A stretch of 64,000 nucleotides of DNA from Martinezella calliandrae (GCF_030272695.1 NZ_JARFYN010000002.1:62001-126000); one strand, 5' to 3'; counted from the first letter of the stretch, positions 43,052 through 53,214 are shown. Numbers and translations are program-made. Notes: generated by a model from the letters alone, not told the origin.

Positions 43052-44146
43052 ATGAACATCAAGAGCCTTCTTCTCGGCTCCGCTGCTGCGCTGGCAGCAG
43101 TTTCCGGTGCTCATGCGGCCGATGCCATCGTTGCTGCCGAGCCGGAGCCGCTTGAATACGTCCGTATCTGCGACGCATATGGCGCTGGCTACTTCTTCAT
43201 TCCGGGCACCGAAACCTGCCTCAAGGTTGGCGGCATGGTCCGTACGGAAGGCGGCTGGTACAACGCTTACAATCCAGGTCCTGGTGGCGACCGCGGCACC
43301 TACTGGCACACCCGCGCTCAGCTTTCCATCGACACCGCATCGGACACCGAATACGGTCCGCTGAAGACGGACACCGTCTACCGTTTCGACTGGAACGATG
43401 GCAAGGACACGACCACCAAGCTGCTCTGGGCTAACATCAGCCTCGGCGGTTTCCTGGTTGGTAAGCAGGACTCGCAGTACAACCTGTTCGCCGGTTACGC
43501 CGGCAACGTCATCAACGACGACGTGATCTGGGACGGCCCGTACGAACTCAACCAGATCACCTACAACTACGACGCCGGCAACGGCTTCACGGCTGTAGTT
43601 TCGCTCGAAGATTCCAACTCCGGCGCGGATAAGACCTCCTTCGGCGGCGCATGGGTTCAGTCTGTGCAGAACCACTACGCTCCGAACGTCGTTGCTGGTG
43701 CTGGCTACAAGGCTGGCGCTTGGCAGTTCCGCGTCGTCGGTGGTTATGACTCCATCGTCGAAGAAGGCGCTATCAAGGCTCGCGTCGATGCCGATTTCGG
43801 CGTCTTCAAGGCCTTCTTGATGGGCGGCTGGAACACCAACGGCGACAAGCTGAACCAGTATGCCGGCTCGAACCTGGACCCGTCGGCTTGCCCGGTTGGC
43901 CGTGGCGATCTTTGCGGCTGGGGCGACTGGGCTCTGTGGACCGGCTTCACTGTTCCGATTAACGACAAGCTGCAGGCAAACGCTCAGTTTGCTTACACCG
44001 ACTCGAAGATCCTCGAAGTTACCGCTAACGTTCGTTGGAACCCGGTCAAGAACCTCCTGGTACAGCCGGAAGTTACCTACACCAACTTCGATTCTGTGAA
44101 CCAGGATCAGTGGGCTGGTATCCTCCGCTTCCAGCGTAGCTTCTAA
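43052..44146 (+). CDS. Porin 2, RopA-type (Porin_2 family)
   Basis: A 364-residue paralogue of porin 1. The signal peptide is nearly identical (MNIKSLLLGSAAALAAVSGA) and the mature start PLEYVRICDAYGAGYFFIPG is the same. Most differences lie in predicted surface loops, e.g. after EGGWYN, around DSNSGADKTS and at DPSACPVGRGDL. It ends LRFQRSF with the BAM-type terminal Phe. Separate promoter and terminator mean it can be regulated independently of porin 1. The pair is a tandem duplication. Confidence 0.94.
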   Translation: MNIKSLLLGSAAALAAVSGAHAADAIVAAEPEPLEYVRICDAYGAGYFFIPGTETCLKVGGMVRTEGGWYNAYNPGPGGDRGTYWHTRAQLSIDTASDTEYGPLKTDTVYRFDWNDGKDTTTKLLWANISLGGFLVGKQDSQYNLFAGYAGNVINDDVIWDGPYELNQITYNYDAGNGFTAVVSLEDSNSGADKTSFGGAWVQSVQNHYAPNVVAGAGYKAGAWQFRVVGGYDSIVEEGAIKARVDADFGVFKAFLMGGWNTNGDKLNQYAGSNLDPSACPVGRGDLCGWGDWALWTGFTVPINDKLQANAQFAYTDSKILEVTANVRWNPVKNLLVQPEVTYTNFDSVNQDQWAGILRFQRSF

Positions 44147-44212
44147 TTCGGTTCACTGAACCGAATTTGACCGTTTTCATACTCAGATCAGACCTCCGAT
44201 CAGAAAAGGATT

Positions 44213-44245
44213 GGCCCGGTTTTCCCAACCGGGCCTTTTCTTTTT
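44213..44245 (+). terminator. Rho-independent terminator of porin 2
   Basis: A 9-bp stem (GGCCCGGTT / AACCGGGCC), TTCCC loop, then TTTTCTTTTT. Strong intrinsic terminator. Confidence 0.9.
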
Positions 44246-44274
44246 GCACAGCGCCTCCTAATGACGCGCGCGAT

Positions 44275-45162
44275 TCAAATTGCTGCTAGAAAATGCTGGA
44301 TTGCAGCCGGAATATCCCCAAGGTGCAGGACAGGAGCATGTCCTTGCCCGGTGGCAATCTTTGCCGACATGCCCGGATGTCGCCTCGCAATCTCCTCGAC
44401 AGTAGCCGTTGTCAGCAGTTTCGAATTCTCTCCACGAATCACCATCAACGGGATATTCTGAAACGCCTCGAACTGCGGCCAGAGATCCGGGAGCGGCGCT
44501 TCAAGATCGAGCGACTCCAGCTGTGCGGCAATAGCCGGATCGAAATCCGCGACGACTTTTCCATCGCTCTCGGTATAGATCGCAAGCGCCATGTCGCGCC
44601 AATCGTCTTGCGTAAGCGCGGTGAAGGTGCAACCGTAATTTTCCTGCAAAATGTCGACTGCCTCGTCCCAATCGGCCGGCTTCCTGCCGCGGTTCAGATA
44701 GTCCCGGATATCGGCAAGCCCTTCCTTTTCGAGAACGGGACCGATGTCGTTGAGAATGACTGCTTTCAGTATATCGGGTTGGCTGGCCGCCAGCAGATGC
44801 AGGACGAGGCCGCCGCGCGACGTGCCAATGAAAATAGCCTTTGGAATATCCAGTGCGTTGCATGTTGCGAGCACGTCCTGAGCCTCGACCGCAAGGTTAT
44901 AGTGGCTCTTGTCGTCGTCCCAGGCCGACGAACCGCGCCCGCGGGAATCGAGGGTAATCACCCTGCGCTTCGCGATCGGGTCACGCGACAAAAGCAGCGC
45001 CAACTGATGAAAGTCCCGCGAATTACGGGTCAGTCCCGGCAGGCATACGATCGGCAAAGGGTTTGACGTCACCGACGCGCCGCCGTAATCGCGTGCGTAG
45101 AGCTTTAGCCCGTCCTGTGCTGAGATTGTTCTGACAATAAAGCCGCTTTCGTCACTGCTCAT
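44275..45162 (-). CDS. Alpha/beta-hydrolase
   Basis: A 295-residue alpha/beta-hydrolase. The oxyanion region VCLPGLTRNSRDFHQLALLL and DSRGRGSSAWD precede the nucleophile elbow GTSRGG (Ser at about residue 115). The acid and catalytic His appear later (ENSKLL region and GQGHAPVLH). It resembles general esterase/epoxide-hydrolase-like enzymes; substrate unknown. Monocistronic. Confidence 0.88.
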   Translation of the reverse strand: MSSDESGFIVRTISAQDGLKLYARDYGGASVTSNPLPIVCLPGLTRNSRDFHQLALLLSRDPIAKRRVITLDSRGRGSSAWDDDKSHYNLAVEAQDVLATCNALDIPKAIFIGTSRGGLVLHLLAASQPDILKAVILNDIGPVLEKEGLADIRDYLNRGRKPADWDEAVDILQENYGCTFTALTQDDWRDMALAIYTESDGKVVADFDPAIAAQLESLDLEAPLPDLWPQFEAFQNIPLMVIRGENSKLLTTATVEEIARRHPGMSAKIATGQGHAPVLHLGDIPAAIQHFLAAI

Positions 45163-45248
45163 GGATAACCCCTCGTGGTGAATAGCCTTTCACGAGGGAT
45201 GTAACGCCATTTTGGCGTCTCTAACAATCAGGCTTGCCGACGCAGAGC

Positions 45249-47315
45249 TTAGCCGCGTCCATCGATCAGATCGTGCTCGATATCGGTCTTCTGGCCGAGC
45301 CGCGCCTTGTAGACCTGATAATTTTCCATGACGCGCTGGACATAGTTGCGCGTTTCGGGGAAGGGGATGCGCTCGATCCAGTCGACGACTTCGTCTATCG
45401 ATTTGCCGCGCGGGTCGCCGTAGCGGCTGATCCACTCCGGAACCTTGTTCGGGCCGGCATTGTAAGCAATGAAGGTCAGAATGTAGGAGCCGCCAAAAGC
45501 GTCGATCTGTTCGCCGAGATAATGGGCGCCAAGCGTGGCGTTATAGCCGGCATCCTGCGTCAGCTTGTCCGCGGAATACGCCATACCGTGACGGCCAGCG
45601 ACTGCCTTGGCCGTTTTTGGCAGAAGCTGCAAGAGGCCGCGCGCATTGGCGGAGGAAACTGCTGCCGGGTTGAAGGCACTTTCCTGCCGGGCGATTGCAT
45701 AGGCGAGCGCCTTGCCGGAGCCGGAAATATTGGCGTTGTCCGGAATGACGCCGATCGGGAAGGCAAGTGCTGCGACATCGACGCCGCGGCCATAGGCGAT
45801 TTTGCCGACCTGAAGCGAAAGCTGATGATTGCCGGAGCGTTCAGCCCTCGCTGCCAACATGGCGATCTCGCCGGGGCTCTGCAATTGTTTCGCCAGTGCC
45901 CGATAAAGGGCGTCAGCCCGCCAGCCATGGCCGGCCGCTTCGAGATGCGCAATGGCCTGGACGGCTTCGCGGGACTGAAAGCGCTGCCGGTCTTCAGTCG
46001 TTGGCGAGGGGTAGGTGACGTTCAGCGTCCGCCGGCCCAGTTTTTCTGCGGCTAACTGGCCATAGAACGTGGCCGGGTAAGAGGCGGCCTTGGCGAAGAA
46101 ATCCGCAGCCTTGCCCGGACCACCGGCTTCCGCGGAGCGCCCGAGCCAGTACCAGGCCCGCGATTGCGAGATCGGGCCGTTCGATACCTGCAGGATCTTG
46201 CGGAAATGTGCTTCAGCCGTGGCACCATCCTGCAGCCCACGCAAAGCATACCAGCCGGCGTGGAATTCTGCCTCGCCGACATCCTGCGGATTGTCCGCGA
46301 CATTGGCGTCGACGACGCGATAGGCGGTCTTGAATTCACCTTGATCCACCAAGCCGCGGCTGACGATACGCTGCTCATCCCACCATTGGCCGGCATTGAC
46401 GAGCGCGCCGCGGTCGCGCGGCATCTGCATCAGAAGATTGGCGGCATCGTCATATTTGTCCTGACGGCGCAGGTTTTCGATCCGCATGAAAAGATAGGCG
46501 GGGTCGTTTCGCCATTGCGGATCCATATTGGCAAGCAGCGTTCCGGCATTGGCCGAACGATTGTTGACAGCTGCCCAAACCTTGTAGAGCGACTGCGCCT
46601 TTCCGAGGTCGCCGAAACGCTTGGCCTGTGCCGTGCGTCCGCGATAGAGCAGATAGTCCATGCGCGCCTTGTGATCGGCCGGCGAGAGCAGGCCGGAGAA
46701 TTCAGCAAGGACCTTGTCTTCGAAGGACTTGTCCAGCGCCTCATTGCGCCAGATCTTGCGGATGAGCTTGGCGGCTTGCGCCGAAGCGCCGCGCGAAACC
46801 AGCGCACGCGACAGGATCACGGCACCTTCCGGCGTTTCCGGCGGCGTATTGCCGAAGGCGGCAAGCACCTGATCGGCCGGCGGATTTTCAGCGTAAAGCG
46901 CGCGCTCGGAATTGCCGCGCAGGCTGGTAAGACCGGGCCAGCTGGCGAGTTCGCGCGCGGCTGCGGCGATTTCACCGGAAGGAACGCCGGGTTGGCCCGA
47001 GGTGGCGATCGCCCAGGTCAGAATATGACGGTCGAGCGTGTCCTGACCCATGCTGTTGCGAATGGCGAGCGCCTGCATCGGGTTCTTGTTGGAAAGAGCG
47101 TCGAGGCCGGCTTTAAGGTCACCGCTGACGGGCGCGATCGCGGAGCCACGCGGTATAGACCCGGTGCTCAACGGATCCGGCATGGTCATTGCTACGTCCG
47201 TCGTCTCTGATGTCGATGCATGGTTGCCGGGAAGCTGTGAGGCAAAAGTGCCCCAGGCGACCGCCACGCCCATAGCGGCCAAGATCATGACAGGTCTTTT
47301 CATCCGGCTACTCAC
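45249..47315 (-). CDS. Soluble lytic murein transglycosylase (Slt70-like)
   Basis: A 688-residue periplasmic enzyme. It starts (GTG at 47315) with a hydrophobic export segment (PVMILAAMGVAVAWGTFAS). A long alpha-superhelical U-domain (about 70-500) precedes the GH23 SLT domain. The catalytic Glu lies in IARQESAFNP, followed by ARGLLQLLPKTAKAVA and FIAYNAGPNKVPEW. It cleaves peptidoglycan with 1,6-anhydro product formation. Divergent from dapA (206 bases between). Confidence 0.93.
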   Translation of the reverse strand: MSSRMKRPVMILAAMGVAVAWGTFASQLPGNHASTSETTDVAMTMPDPLSTGSIPRGSAIAPVSGDLKAGLDALSNKNPMQALAIRNSMGQDTLDRHILTWAIATSGQPGVPSGEIAAAARELASWPGLTSLRGNSERALYAENPPADQVLAAFGNTPPETPEGAVILSRALVSRGASAQAAKLIRKIWRNEALDKSFEDKVLAEFSGLLSPADHKARMDYLLYRGRTAQAKRFGDLGKAQSLYKVWAAVNNRSANAGTLLANMDPQWRNDPAYLFMRIENLRRQDKYDDAANLLMQMPRDRGALVNAGQWWDEQRIVSRGLVDQGEFKTAYRVVDANVADNPQDVGEAEFHAGWYALRGLQDGATAEAHFRKILQVSNGPISQSRAWYWLGRSAEAGGPGKAADFFAKAASYPATFYGQLAAEKLGRRTLNVTYPSPTTEDRQRFQSREAVQAIAHLEAAGHGWRADALYRALAKQLQSPGEIAMLAARAERSGNHQLSLQVGKIAYGRGVDVAALAFPIGVIPDNANISGSGKALAYAIARQESAFNPAAVSSANARGLLQLLPKTAKAVAGRHGMAYSADKLTQDAGYNATLGAHYLGEQIDAFGGSYILTFIAYNAGPNKVPEWISRYGDPRGKSIDEVVDWIERIPFPETRNYVQRVMENYQVYKARLGQKTDIEHDLIDGRG

Positions 47316-47521
47316 AACAAAAAACAGGCCCCCTCCATTTGCCGAATTTTATATTAACGAAACCTTAGCGTTGCCCCGAATTTCAATCAATTATGATATC
47401 GGAAACTGCCCTTTACCATCGAAAGCGCGCTTGTCGCCGTCAAGTGAGCGCTTTATGGTGCGCGGATTCATAATCATGGATTGCGGCTGAAGCATGAAAG
47501 CGGCGCCGCGAGGAGACTTGC

Positions 47522-48406
47522 ATGTTCCAGGGGTCCATTCCCGCACTCGTTACGCCCTTCACAGACGCCGGCAAGTTGGATGAAGCTTCCTTCGCTTCCC
47601 ACGTCGAGTGGCAGATAAATGAGGGCAGCAGCGGGCTTGTTCCCGTCGGCACGACGGGTGAGTCTCCGACCCTGTCGCATGATGAGCACAAGCGGGTTGT
47701 CGAGCTTTGCATCGAGGTGGCGGGCAAGCGCGTTCCGATCATGGCCGGCGCCGGCTCCAACAATACCCGCGAAGCAATCGAGTTGGCCCAGCACGCCGAG
47801 AAGGTTGGCGCCAATGCGGTTCTGGTCGTCACGCCCTACTACAACAAGCCGACGCAGAAGGGGCTTTACGCCCATTTTTCGGCCATCGCCGATGCGGTGA
47901 AGCTGCCCATCTATATTTACAATATCCCGGGTCGCTCGGTCGTTGATATGACGCCGGAGACCATGGGCGCATTGGCCAAGGCACATGCAAATATCGTCGG
48001 TGTAAAGGATGCGACCGGCAAGATCGAACGCGTTTCCGAACAGCGCATCACCTGCGGCCGAGATTTTCGCCAGCTTTCTGGCGAGGATGCGACGGCACTT
48101 GGCTTCAATGCCCACGGGGGTGTCGGCTGCATCTCGGTGACGGCCAATGTCGCGCCGCGCCTCTGTGCGGAATTTCAGGCGGCGACGCTTGCCGGCGACT
48201 ATGCCAAGGCGCTGGATTATCAGGACCGCCTGATGCCGCTGCATAAGGCAATCTTCCTGGAGCCGGGCCTTTGTGGCGCGAAGTACGGTCTTTCTCGTCT
48301 CGGCCGCATGAGCCGCAATGTGCGCTCGCCTCTGCTTTCGACGCTGGAACCGAGCACGGAAGCGGCAATCGACGCAGCTATGCGCCACGCCGGCGTCCTG
48401 AACTGA
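47522..48406 (+). CDS. dapA: 4-hydroxy-tetrahydrodipicolinate synthase
   Basis: A 294-residue TIM-barrel aldolase of the lysine/meso-DAP pathway, condensing pyruvate with aspartate semialdehyde. The active-site residues are present: Thr44/Thr45 (GTTGES), Tyr133 (YIYNIPGR), Arg138 and the Schiff-base Lys162 (GVKDATG). GAGGAGACTTGC precedes the ATG. A terminator-like hairpin separates it from smpB. Confidence 0.96.
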   Translation: MFQGSIPALVTPFTDAGKLDEASFASHVEWQINEGSSGLVPVGTTGESPTLSHDEHKRVVELCIEVAGKRVPIMAGAGSNNTREAIELAQHAEKVGANAVLVVTPYYNKPTQKGLYAHFSAIADAVKLPIYIYNIPGRSVVDMTPETMGALAKAHANIVGVKDATGKIERVSEQRITCGRDFRQLSGEDATALGFNAHGGVGCISVTANVAPRLCAEFQAATLAGDYAKALDYQDRLMPLHKAIFLEPGLCGAKYGLSRLGRMSRNVRSPLLSTLEPSTEAAIDAAMRHAGVLN

Positions 48407-48436
48407 GGTCAAAGCCGTCTGCGAATCTTGTGCGAC

Positions 48437-48466
48437 GACCGCTCTCTCTTCACAAGGAGGGCGGTC
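48437..48466 (+). terminator. Probable terminator of dapA
   Basis: Stem GACCGCTCTC / GAGGGCGGTC (one G.U pair), 10-base loop, followed by TCGCTTATTTAA. The T-run is weak, so the strength is moderate. Confidence 0.5.
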
Positions 48467-48542
48467 TCGCTTATTTAAGGTCTGATATCCTGGCGCGCCG
48501 GTGGCCGCTGCCGCATTTGACGCACGAAAAAGAAGAAGAACC

Positions 48543-49022
48543 ATGGCACCCAAAGGCAGCCAACGCGTGGTGAAGAAGGTCGTTGCGGAAAACCGCAAGG
48601 CGCGCTTCAACTACGAGATCATCGATACCTATGAGGCCGGCCTCGTACTGAAAGGCACCGAGGTCAAATCGTTGCGCGAGGGCAAGGCAAATATCGCTGA
48701 ATCCTATGCCTCCGACGAGGGCGGCGAGATTTGGCTGATCAATTCCTATCTGCCGGAATATCTCCAGGCGAACCGCTTCAATCACGAGCCGCGCCGTCGC
48801 CGCAAACTGTTGCTTTCAGGCCGCGAGATCGGGCGGTTGCGCTCCGCCGTAAATCGCGAAGGCATGACGCTGATCCCGCTGAAGATCTATTTCAACGACA
48901 GCGGCCGCGCCAAACTGGAACTGGCGCTCGCCAAGGGCAAGAAGATTCATGATAAGCGCGAATCCGAGAAGGAACGCGACTGGAACCGGCAGAGGAGCCG
49001 GCTTTTAAAGGATAATGGGTGA
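48543..49022 (+). CDS. smpB: SsrA-binding protein SmpB
   Basis: A 159-residue tmRNA-binding protein of normal length. It escorts SsrA to stalled ribosomes in trans-translation. The OB-fold core has [20 protein letters not shown] and [17 protein letters not shown]; the basic C-terminal tail ([20 protein letters not shown]) enters the mRNA channel. The start at 48543 (MAPKGSQRV) matches the family. The ssrA gene is not visible in this window. Confidence 0.95.
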   Translation: MAPKGSQRVVKKVVAENRKARFNYEIIDTYEAGLVLKGTEVKSLREGKANIAESYASDEGGEIWLINSYLPEYLQANRFNHEPRRRRKLLLSGREIGRLRSAVNREGMTLIPLKIYFNDSGRAKLELALAKGKKIHDKRESEKERDWNRQRSRLLKDNG

Positions 49023-49093
49023 CACACGCACCCTGGGCCAAAGCGAAAGGCCGGTGGTCACCGCAAATACGGAACGCTTTCTCAGGTCCCAGA

Positions 49094-49678
49094 TTACTCT
49101 TCGACGTCAGCAGCGGCGGGAGTCACTTCGACTGGACGCTGTGGGCGCTCGGAGGGGTCGCGGCCGATCTCGGCCTTCAGCGACACGAGATCGATGAAGT
49201 GATCGGCCTGGCGGCGCAGATCATCGGCGATCATCGGAGGTTGGGTCGCCATGGTAGAAATGACGGACACCTTGCGGCCACGGCGCTGCAGCGCTTCCAC
49301 CAGTGTGGTGAAATCGCCGTCGCCGGAGAAGATCACAAGGTGATCGACGGTTTCCGACTGCTCCATGGCATCGATCGCCAATTCGATATCCATGTTGCCC
49401 TTGATCTTGCGGCGGCCCATGGAGTCGGTGAATTCCTTCGCCGGCTTGGTGATGACCTTATAGCCATTATAGTCTAGCCAATCGATCAGCGGGCGGATCG
49501 AAGAATATTCCTGATCCTCGATAAGTGCTGTGTAATAATAGGCTCGCAGCAAATATCCGCGCTTCTGAAAGGCCTTGAGCAGCTTACGATAATCGATATC
49601 AAAACCGAGGCTTTTTGAAGCGGCGTAAAGATTGGCGCCGTCAATAAAAAGTGCAATTTTTTCGCGTGGATCGAACAT
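49094..49678 (-). CDS. NYN-domain (LabA/DUF88-like) PIN-type protein
   Basis: A 194-residue NYN/PIN-fold protein. The acidic catalytic positions are present: Asp in ALFIDGANLYAAS, Asp in KGNMDIELAIDAM, and Asp in FSGDGDFTTLVEAL. These coordinate metal in PIN-type RNases; a nuclease role is likely but unproven. The C-terminus is a short acidic tail. It converges on smpB and is divergent from rpoZ, in the middle of a translation/transcription gene neighbourhood. Confidence 0.88.
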   Translation of the reverse strand: MFDPREKIALFIDGANLYAASKSLGFDIDYRKLLKAFQKRGYLLRAYYYTALIEDQEYSSIRPLIDWLDYNGYKVITKPAKEFTDSMGRRKIKGNMDIELAIDAMEQSETVDHLVIFSGDGDFTTLVEALQRRGRKVSVISTMATQPPMIADDLRRQADHFIDLVSLKAEIGRDPSERPQRPVEVTPAAADVEE

Positions 49679-49988
49679 CGCTTACATATCCATTCTTACC
49701 ATAACGCAATTACTTTTACTCAAAATGCAGTCAAAACAATGTCTTGTATGACGCCCAAGAATAATCCGCATTACTTTATGAATTATTCATATAAACGAGA
49801 TTTAGGGCACGATTCGCGATATTCCAAGCAACCTATAGTTGAATGCGCAGCTTGTCTAATGAATTTTAGCCCATTGCAGGGGGATTGGCAGCCCTGAAGC
49901 AGGAAAAACTTGAATTTGCCATCGTTTGCTTGTATCCGCGTGCTACTCCGAGACATGATGAAGACATCACGACCACAAAGGACAGGCA
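49679..49988. other. Intergenic region, NYN / rpoZ divergent promoters
   Basis: 310 bases with AT-rich character (about 49690-49870) and no gene. Promoters for the NYN gene and rpoZ are expected here. Confidence 0.45.
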
Positions 49989-50393
49989 ATGGCCCGTGTC
50001 ACAGTAGAAGATTGCATTGATAAAGTAGAAAACCGGTTCGAGCTGGTGCTGCTCGCCAGCCACCGCGCCCGCTTGATCTCGCAGGGTTCATCGATCACCA
50101 TCGATCGCGACAACGACAAGAACCCGGTCGTTGCGTTGCGCGAAATCGCCGATGAGACGCTGTCTCCCGATGATCTGAAGGAAGACCTGATCCACTCGCT
50201 GCAGAAGCACGTCGAAGTCGACGAGCCCGAGCCCGATCCGGCAAGCCTCCTGGCTGCCGGCGGCGCCGCTTCGGCTTCGGGCGAGGAGGAAGAAGATCTG
50301 CCGGAAGCCGTCACCTTCGACCAGATGTCGGAAGAAGAGCTCCTCGCCGGCATCGAAGGCCTTGTTCCGCCGGAAAAAAGCGACGATTACTGA
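49989..50393 (+). CDS. rpoZ: DNA-directed RNA polymerase omega subunit
   Basis: A 134-residue omega subunit with the conserved N-terminal [20 protein letters not shown] and [11 protein letters not shown] core, which latches the beta' subunit. The acidic C-terminal extension (residues about 70-134) is typical for Rhizobiales. It is followed by a terminator-like hairpin and then rsh. In E. coli omega helps ppGpp act on RNA polymerase; the neighbourhood with rsh is conserved. Confidence 0.96.
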   Translation: MARVTVEDCIDKVENRFELVLLASHRARLISQGSSITIDRDNDKNPVVALREIADETLSPDDLKEDLIHSLQKHVEVDEPEPDPASLLAAGGAASASGEEEEDLPEAVTFDQMSEEELLAGIEGLVPPEKSDDY

Positions 50394-50443
50394 TCGTTGA
50401 GCTTGATGCTCTAACCAAGAGCGATATGATGACGAAATGATGC

Positions 50444-50478
50444 GTGCGCCGGTCGTAGGACTGGCGCGCTTTTATTTT
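50444..50478 (+). terminator. Rho-independent terminator/attenuator between rpoZ and rsh
   Basis: An 11-bp stem (GTGCGCCGGTC / GACTGGCGCGC with two G.U pairs), GTAG loop, then TTTTATTTT. It ends 18 bases before the rsh start, so rsh must rely on readthrough, antitermination or a promoter inside this gap. Confidence 0.75.
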
Positions 50479-50495
50479 GCGGGAGTAGCTTGGGA

Positions 50496-52721
50496 ATGAT
50501 GCGGCAATACGAGCTTGTCGAGCGTGTGCAGAAATACAAGCCCGATGCCAACGAAGCACTTCTCAACAAGGCCTATGTTTACGCGATGCAAAAGCATGGG
50601 CAGCAGAAGCGTGCCAGCGGCGATCCCTATATTTCCCATCCCCTCGAAGTTGCTGCCATCCTGACCGACATGCGTCTGGATGAATCGACGATCGCCGTCG
50701 CGCTTCTGCATGACACGATCGAAGACACCACCGCGACGCGCGCCGAAATCGACGAGTTGTTCGGCGAAGATATCGGTCGCCTGGTGGAGGGGCTCACCAA
50801 GATCAAGAAGCTCGATCTCGTCACCAAGAAGGCGAAGCAGGCGGAGAATCTGCGAAAGCTGCTGCTCGCCATTTCCGACGACGTCCGCGTGCTCTTGGTC
50901 AAATTGGCCGACCGCCTTCACAATATGCGTACGCTCGACCACATGTCGCTGGAGAAGCGCGCCCGCATTTCCGAAGAGACGATGGAAATCTATGCGCCGC
51001 TTGCCGGCCGCATGGGCATGCAGGACATGCGCGAGGAGTTGGAGGAGCTGTCTTTCCGCCACATCAATCCCGAGGCGCATGATACGGTTACCAAGCGCCT
51101 CGAAGAGCTGTCGCGGCGCAATGAAGGTCTGGTCAAGAAGATCGAGACCGAACTGCGCGACCTGCTGGTCGCCAACGGCCTGGCCAATGCCATGGTCAAG
51201 GGCAGGCAGAAGAAGCCTTATTCGGTCTTCCGCAAGATGCAGTCAAAGTCGCTTTCCTTCGAACAGCTCTCCGATGTCTATGGTTTCCGCCTCCTCGTCG
51301 ACGACGTTCCGTCCTGCTATCGCGCGCTCGGCATCGTGCATACACGCTGGCGTGTCGTGCCGGGCCGGTTTAAGGACTACATCTCGACGCCGAAGCAGAA
51401 CGACTATCGCTCGCTGCACACCACCATCGTCGGTCCGTCCAGTCAGCGCATCGAGCTGCAGATCCGCACCAAGCGCATGCATGAAATCGCCGAGTTCGGC
51501 ATCGCCGCCCACACGCTCTATAAGGACGGCACCAACAATAATGGCGATGGTGAGCTGCTGTCGCGCGAAAGCAACGCCTATTCCTGGCTGCGTCATACCA
51601 TCGAGGCGCTCGCTGAGGGCGATAGCCCCGAAGAATTCCTCGAGCATACGAAGCTCGAACTGTTCCAGGATCAGGTTTTCTGCTTCACGCCGAAGGGCAA
51701 ACTGATCGCGCTGCCGCGCGGCGCCACACCGATCGATTTTGCTTACGCCGTTCACACCAATATCGGCGACACCACGGTCGGGGCCAAGATCAACGGCCGG
51801 ATAATGCCACTTGTGACGCGTCTGACCAACGGCGACGAAGTTGAGATCATACGCTCCGGCGTGCAGGTGCCGCCGGCCGCCTGGGAAGAGATCGTTGTGA
51901 CCGGCAAGGCGCGCGCCGCCATCCGCCGCGCCACGCGGCTGGCCATCCGCAAGCAATATGCCGGCCTCGGCCACCGTATCCTGGAGCGAACCTTCGAGCG
52001 CGCCGGCAAGGTTTTTTCGCGCGAGGCGTTGAAGCCGGCGCTGCACCGTCTCGGCCAGAAGGATGTCGAGGATGCGATCGCAGCTGTCGGGCGAGGGGAG
52101 ATGTCGTCGCTCGATGTATTGCGCGCCGTCTATCCCGATCATCAGGACGAACGTGTCACGGTCAAGCCCGCCGGTGACGAAGGCTGGTTCAATGTCCGCA
52201 GCGTCGCAGGCATGATCTTCAAGATCCCCGGCAAGAACAAGACCGATCTCGCCGCCAGTGTCGAAGGGGGGGATGCCCCGCCGATCCGCGGCTTGGCGGC
52301 GGATGTCGAAGTACATTTCGCGCCGACCGGCGCCGTACCCGGGGACCGTATCGTCGGTATCATGGAAAAGCCCAGAGGCATTACCATCTATCCGATACAG
52401 TCGCCGGTACTGCAGCGTTTCGACGACCAACCGGAGCGGTGGATCGACGTGCGGTGGGATCTCGACGAGGCCAACAAGTCCCGCTTCGCCGCCCGTATCC
52501 TGATCAATGCGCTGAACGAGCCGGGCACACTTGCCAAGGTAGCGCAAACGGTCGCAGACATCGACGTCAACATTCGCGTTCTCAATACGGTGCGCGTAGC
52601 CGCCGACTTTACGGAGATGGCGCTGGATGTCGAAGTCTGGGACCTGCGCCAGCTCAATCAGCTACTCGTACAGCTGAAAGAGCTCGATTGCATCGCTACC
52701 GTAAAGCGGCTTTACGAATAA
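50496..52721 (+). CDS. rsh: Bifunctional (p)ppGpp synthetase/hydrolase Rsh (RelA/SpoT)
   Basis: A 741-residue stringent-response enzyme. Domains in order: HD hydrolase (about 40-190; HDTIEDT metal motif), synthetase (about 235-350; RFKDYISTPKQNDYRSLHTT, the RxKD form found in bifunctional enzymes), TGS (about 390-450; FTPKGKLIALPRGATPIDFA), and a C-terminal ACT (about 665-740). Both activities should be intact. The ATG at 50496 or the adjacent one at 50499 may be used; an upstream TTG is less likely. Confidence 0.96.
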   Translation: MMRQYELVERVQKYKPDANEALLNKAYVYAMQKHGQQKRASGDPYISHPLEVAAILTDMRLDESTIAVALLHDTIEDTTATRAEIDELFGEDIGRLVEGLTKIKKLDLVTKKAKQAENLRKLLLAISDDVRVLLVKLADRLHNMRTLDHMSLEKRARISEETMEIYAPLAGRMGMQDMREELEELSFRHINPEAHDTVTKRLEELSRRNEGLVKKIETELRDLLVANGLANAMVKGRQKKPYSVFRKMQSKSLSFEQLSDVYGFRLLVDDVPSCYRALGIVHTRWRVVPGRFKDYISTPKQNDYRSLHTTIVGPSSQRIELQIRTKRMHEIAEFGIAAHTLYKDGTNNNGDGELLSRESNAYSWLRHTIEALAEGDSPEEFLEHTKLELFQDQVFCFTPKGKLIALPRGATPIDFAYAVHTNIGDTTVGAKINGRIMPLVTRLTNGDEVEIIRSGVQVPPAAWEEIVVTGKARAAIRRATRLAIRKQYAGLGHRILERTFERAGKVFSREALKPALHRLGQKDVEDAIAAVGRGEMSSLDVLRAVYPDHQDERVTVKPAGDEGWFNVRSVAGMIFKIPGKNKTDLAASVEGGDAPPIRGLAADVEVHFAPTGAVPGDRIVGIMEKPRGITIYPIQSPVLQRFDDQPERWIDVRWDLDEANKSRFAARILINALNEPGTLAKVAQTVADIDVNIRVLNTVRVAADFTEMALDVEVWDLRQLNQLLVQLKELDCIATVKRLYE

Positions 52722-52914
52722 TTATCCTTGGGGACAGCATTGGATCCGGTGCGAATTGCATATTTTGTGATCATTTTATGACCAAAATTGCCTACATCCA
52801 CACCAAGCCATGCGACTTGTGCATAGCTGCGTGTATTTTAGAGCGGTGGTAATTAACCTTTGTCACGCCTATCTTCTTGTTATCGAAGAAACGAAACAGA
52901 GAAGAGAGAAGACA

Positions 52915-53064
52915 ATGTTTGGACCTATCAAGAAATTCGCCCGCGCATTGCGCGTTCCGAGTACCGAAGAACGTGAAATGGCTTATCTGAATGGTTCGCA
53001 CGACCGCTTTGACCTTGAGTATCGTCAGCGCCAGATCGATCGTGGCATGTTTCGCCAGCGTTAA
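52915..53064 (+). CDS. DUF3563-like 49-residue protein
   Basis: A 49-residue frame beginning MFGPIKKFARALRVPSTEER and ending YRQRQIDRGMFRQR. It has GAGAGAAGACA before the ATG. The form matches short DUF3563-type proteins of alphaproteobacteria; charged, no membrane segment, function unknown. The same frame is open upstream but without a start site of comparable quality. Confidence 0.8.
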   Translation: MFGPIKKFARALRVPSTEEREMAYLNGSHDRFDLEYRQRQIDRGMFRQR

Positions 53065-53214
53065 ACGCTGACAATACTTTCAAATTGGGAAGGGGCGCGC
53101 ATGTTGCTGCGCCCTTGGAGCGTCCCGCTGAAAGCAGACAGGATGTTCCGCGTAGTGTTCTAGAGCAGGCTTTTGCAGTTCCTTATGAACATGCGTCCGC
53201 TCCAGGAGGTATAG

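Noticed and set aside
47474..48610. Long minus-strand frame opposite dapA
   Set aside because: Antisense to dapA, which has intact active-site residues; no independent support.
50680..51705. Second plus-strand frame within rsh
   Set aside because: Out-of-frame Ser/Arg-rich translation of rsh; no start site.
51243..52547. Open frame of about 430 codons on the minus strand opposite rsh
   Set aside because: It is a GC-rich antisense frame of the conserved rsh coding sequence, with no recognisable protein and no ribosome site.
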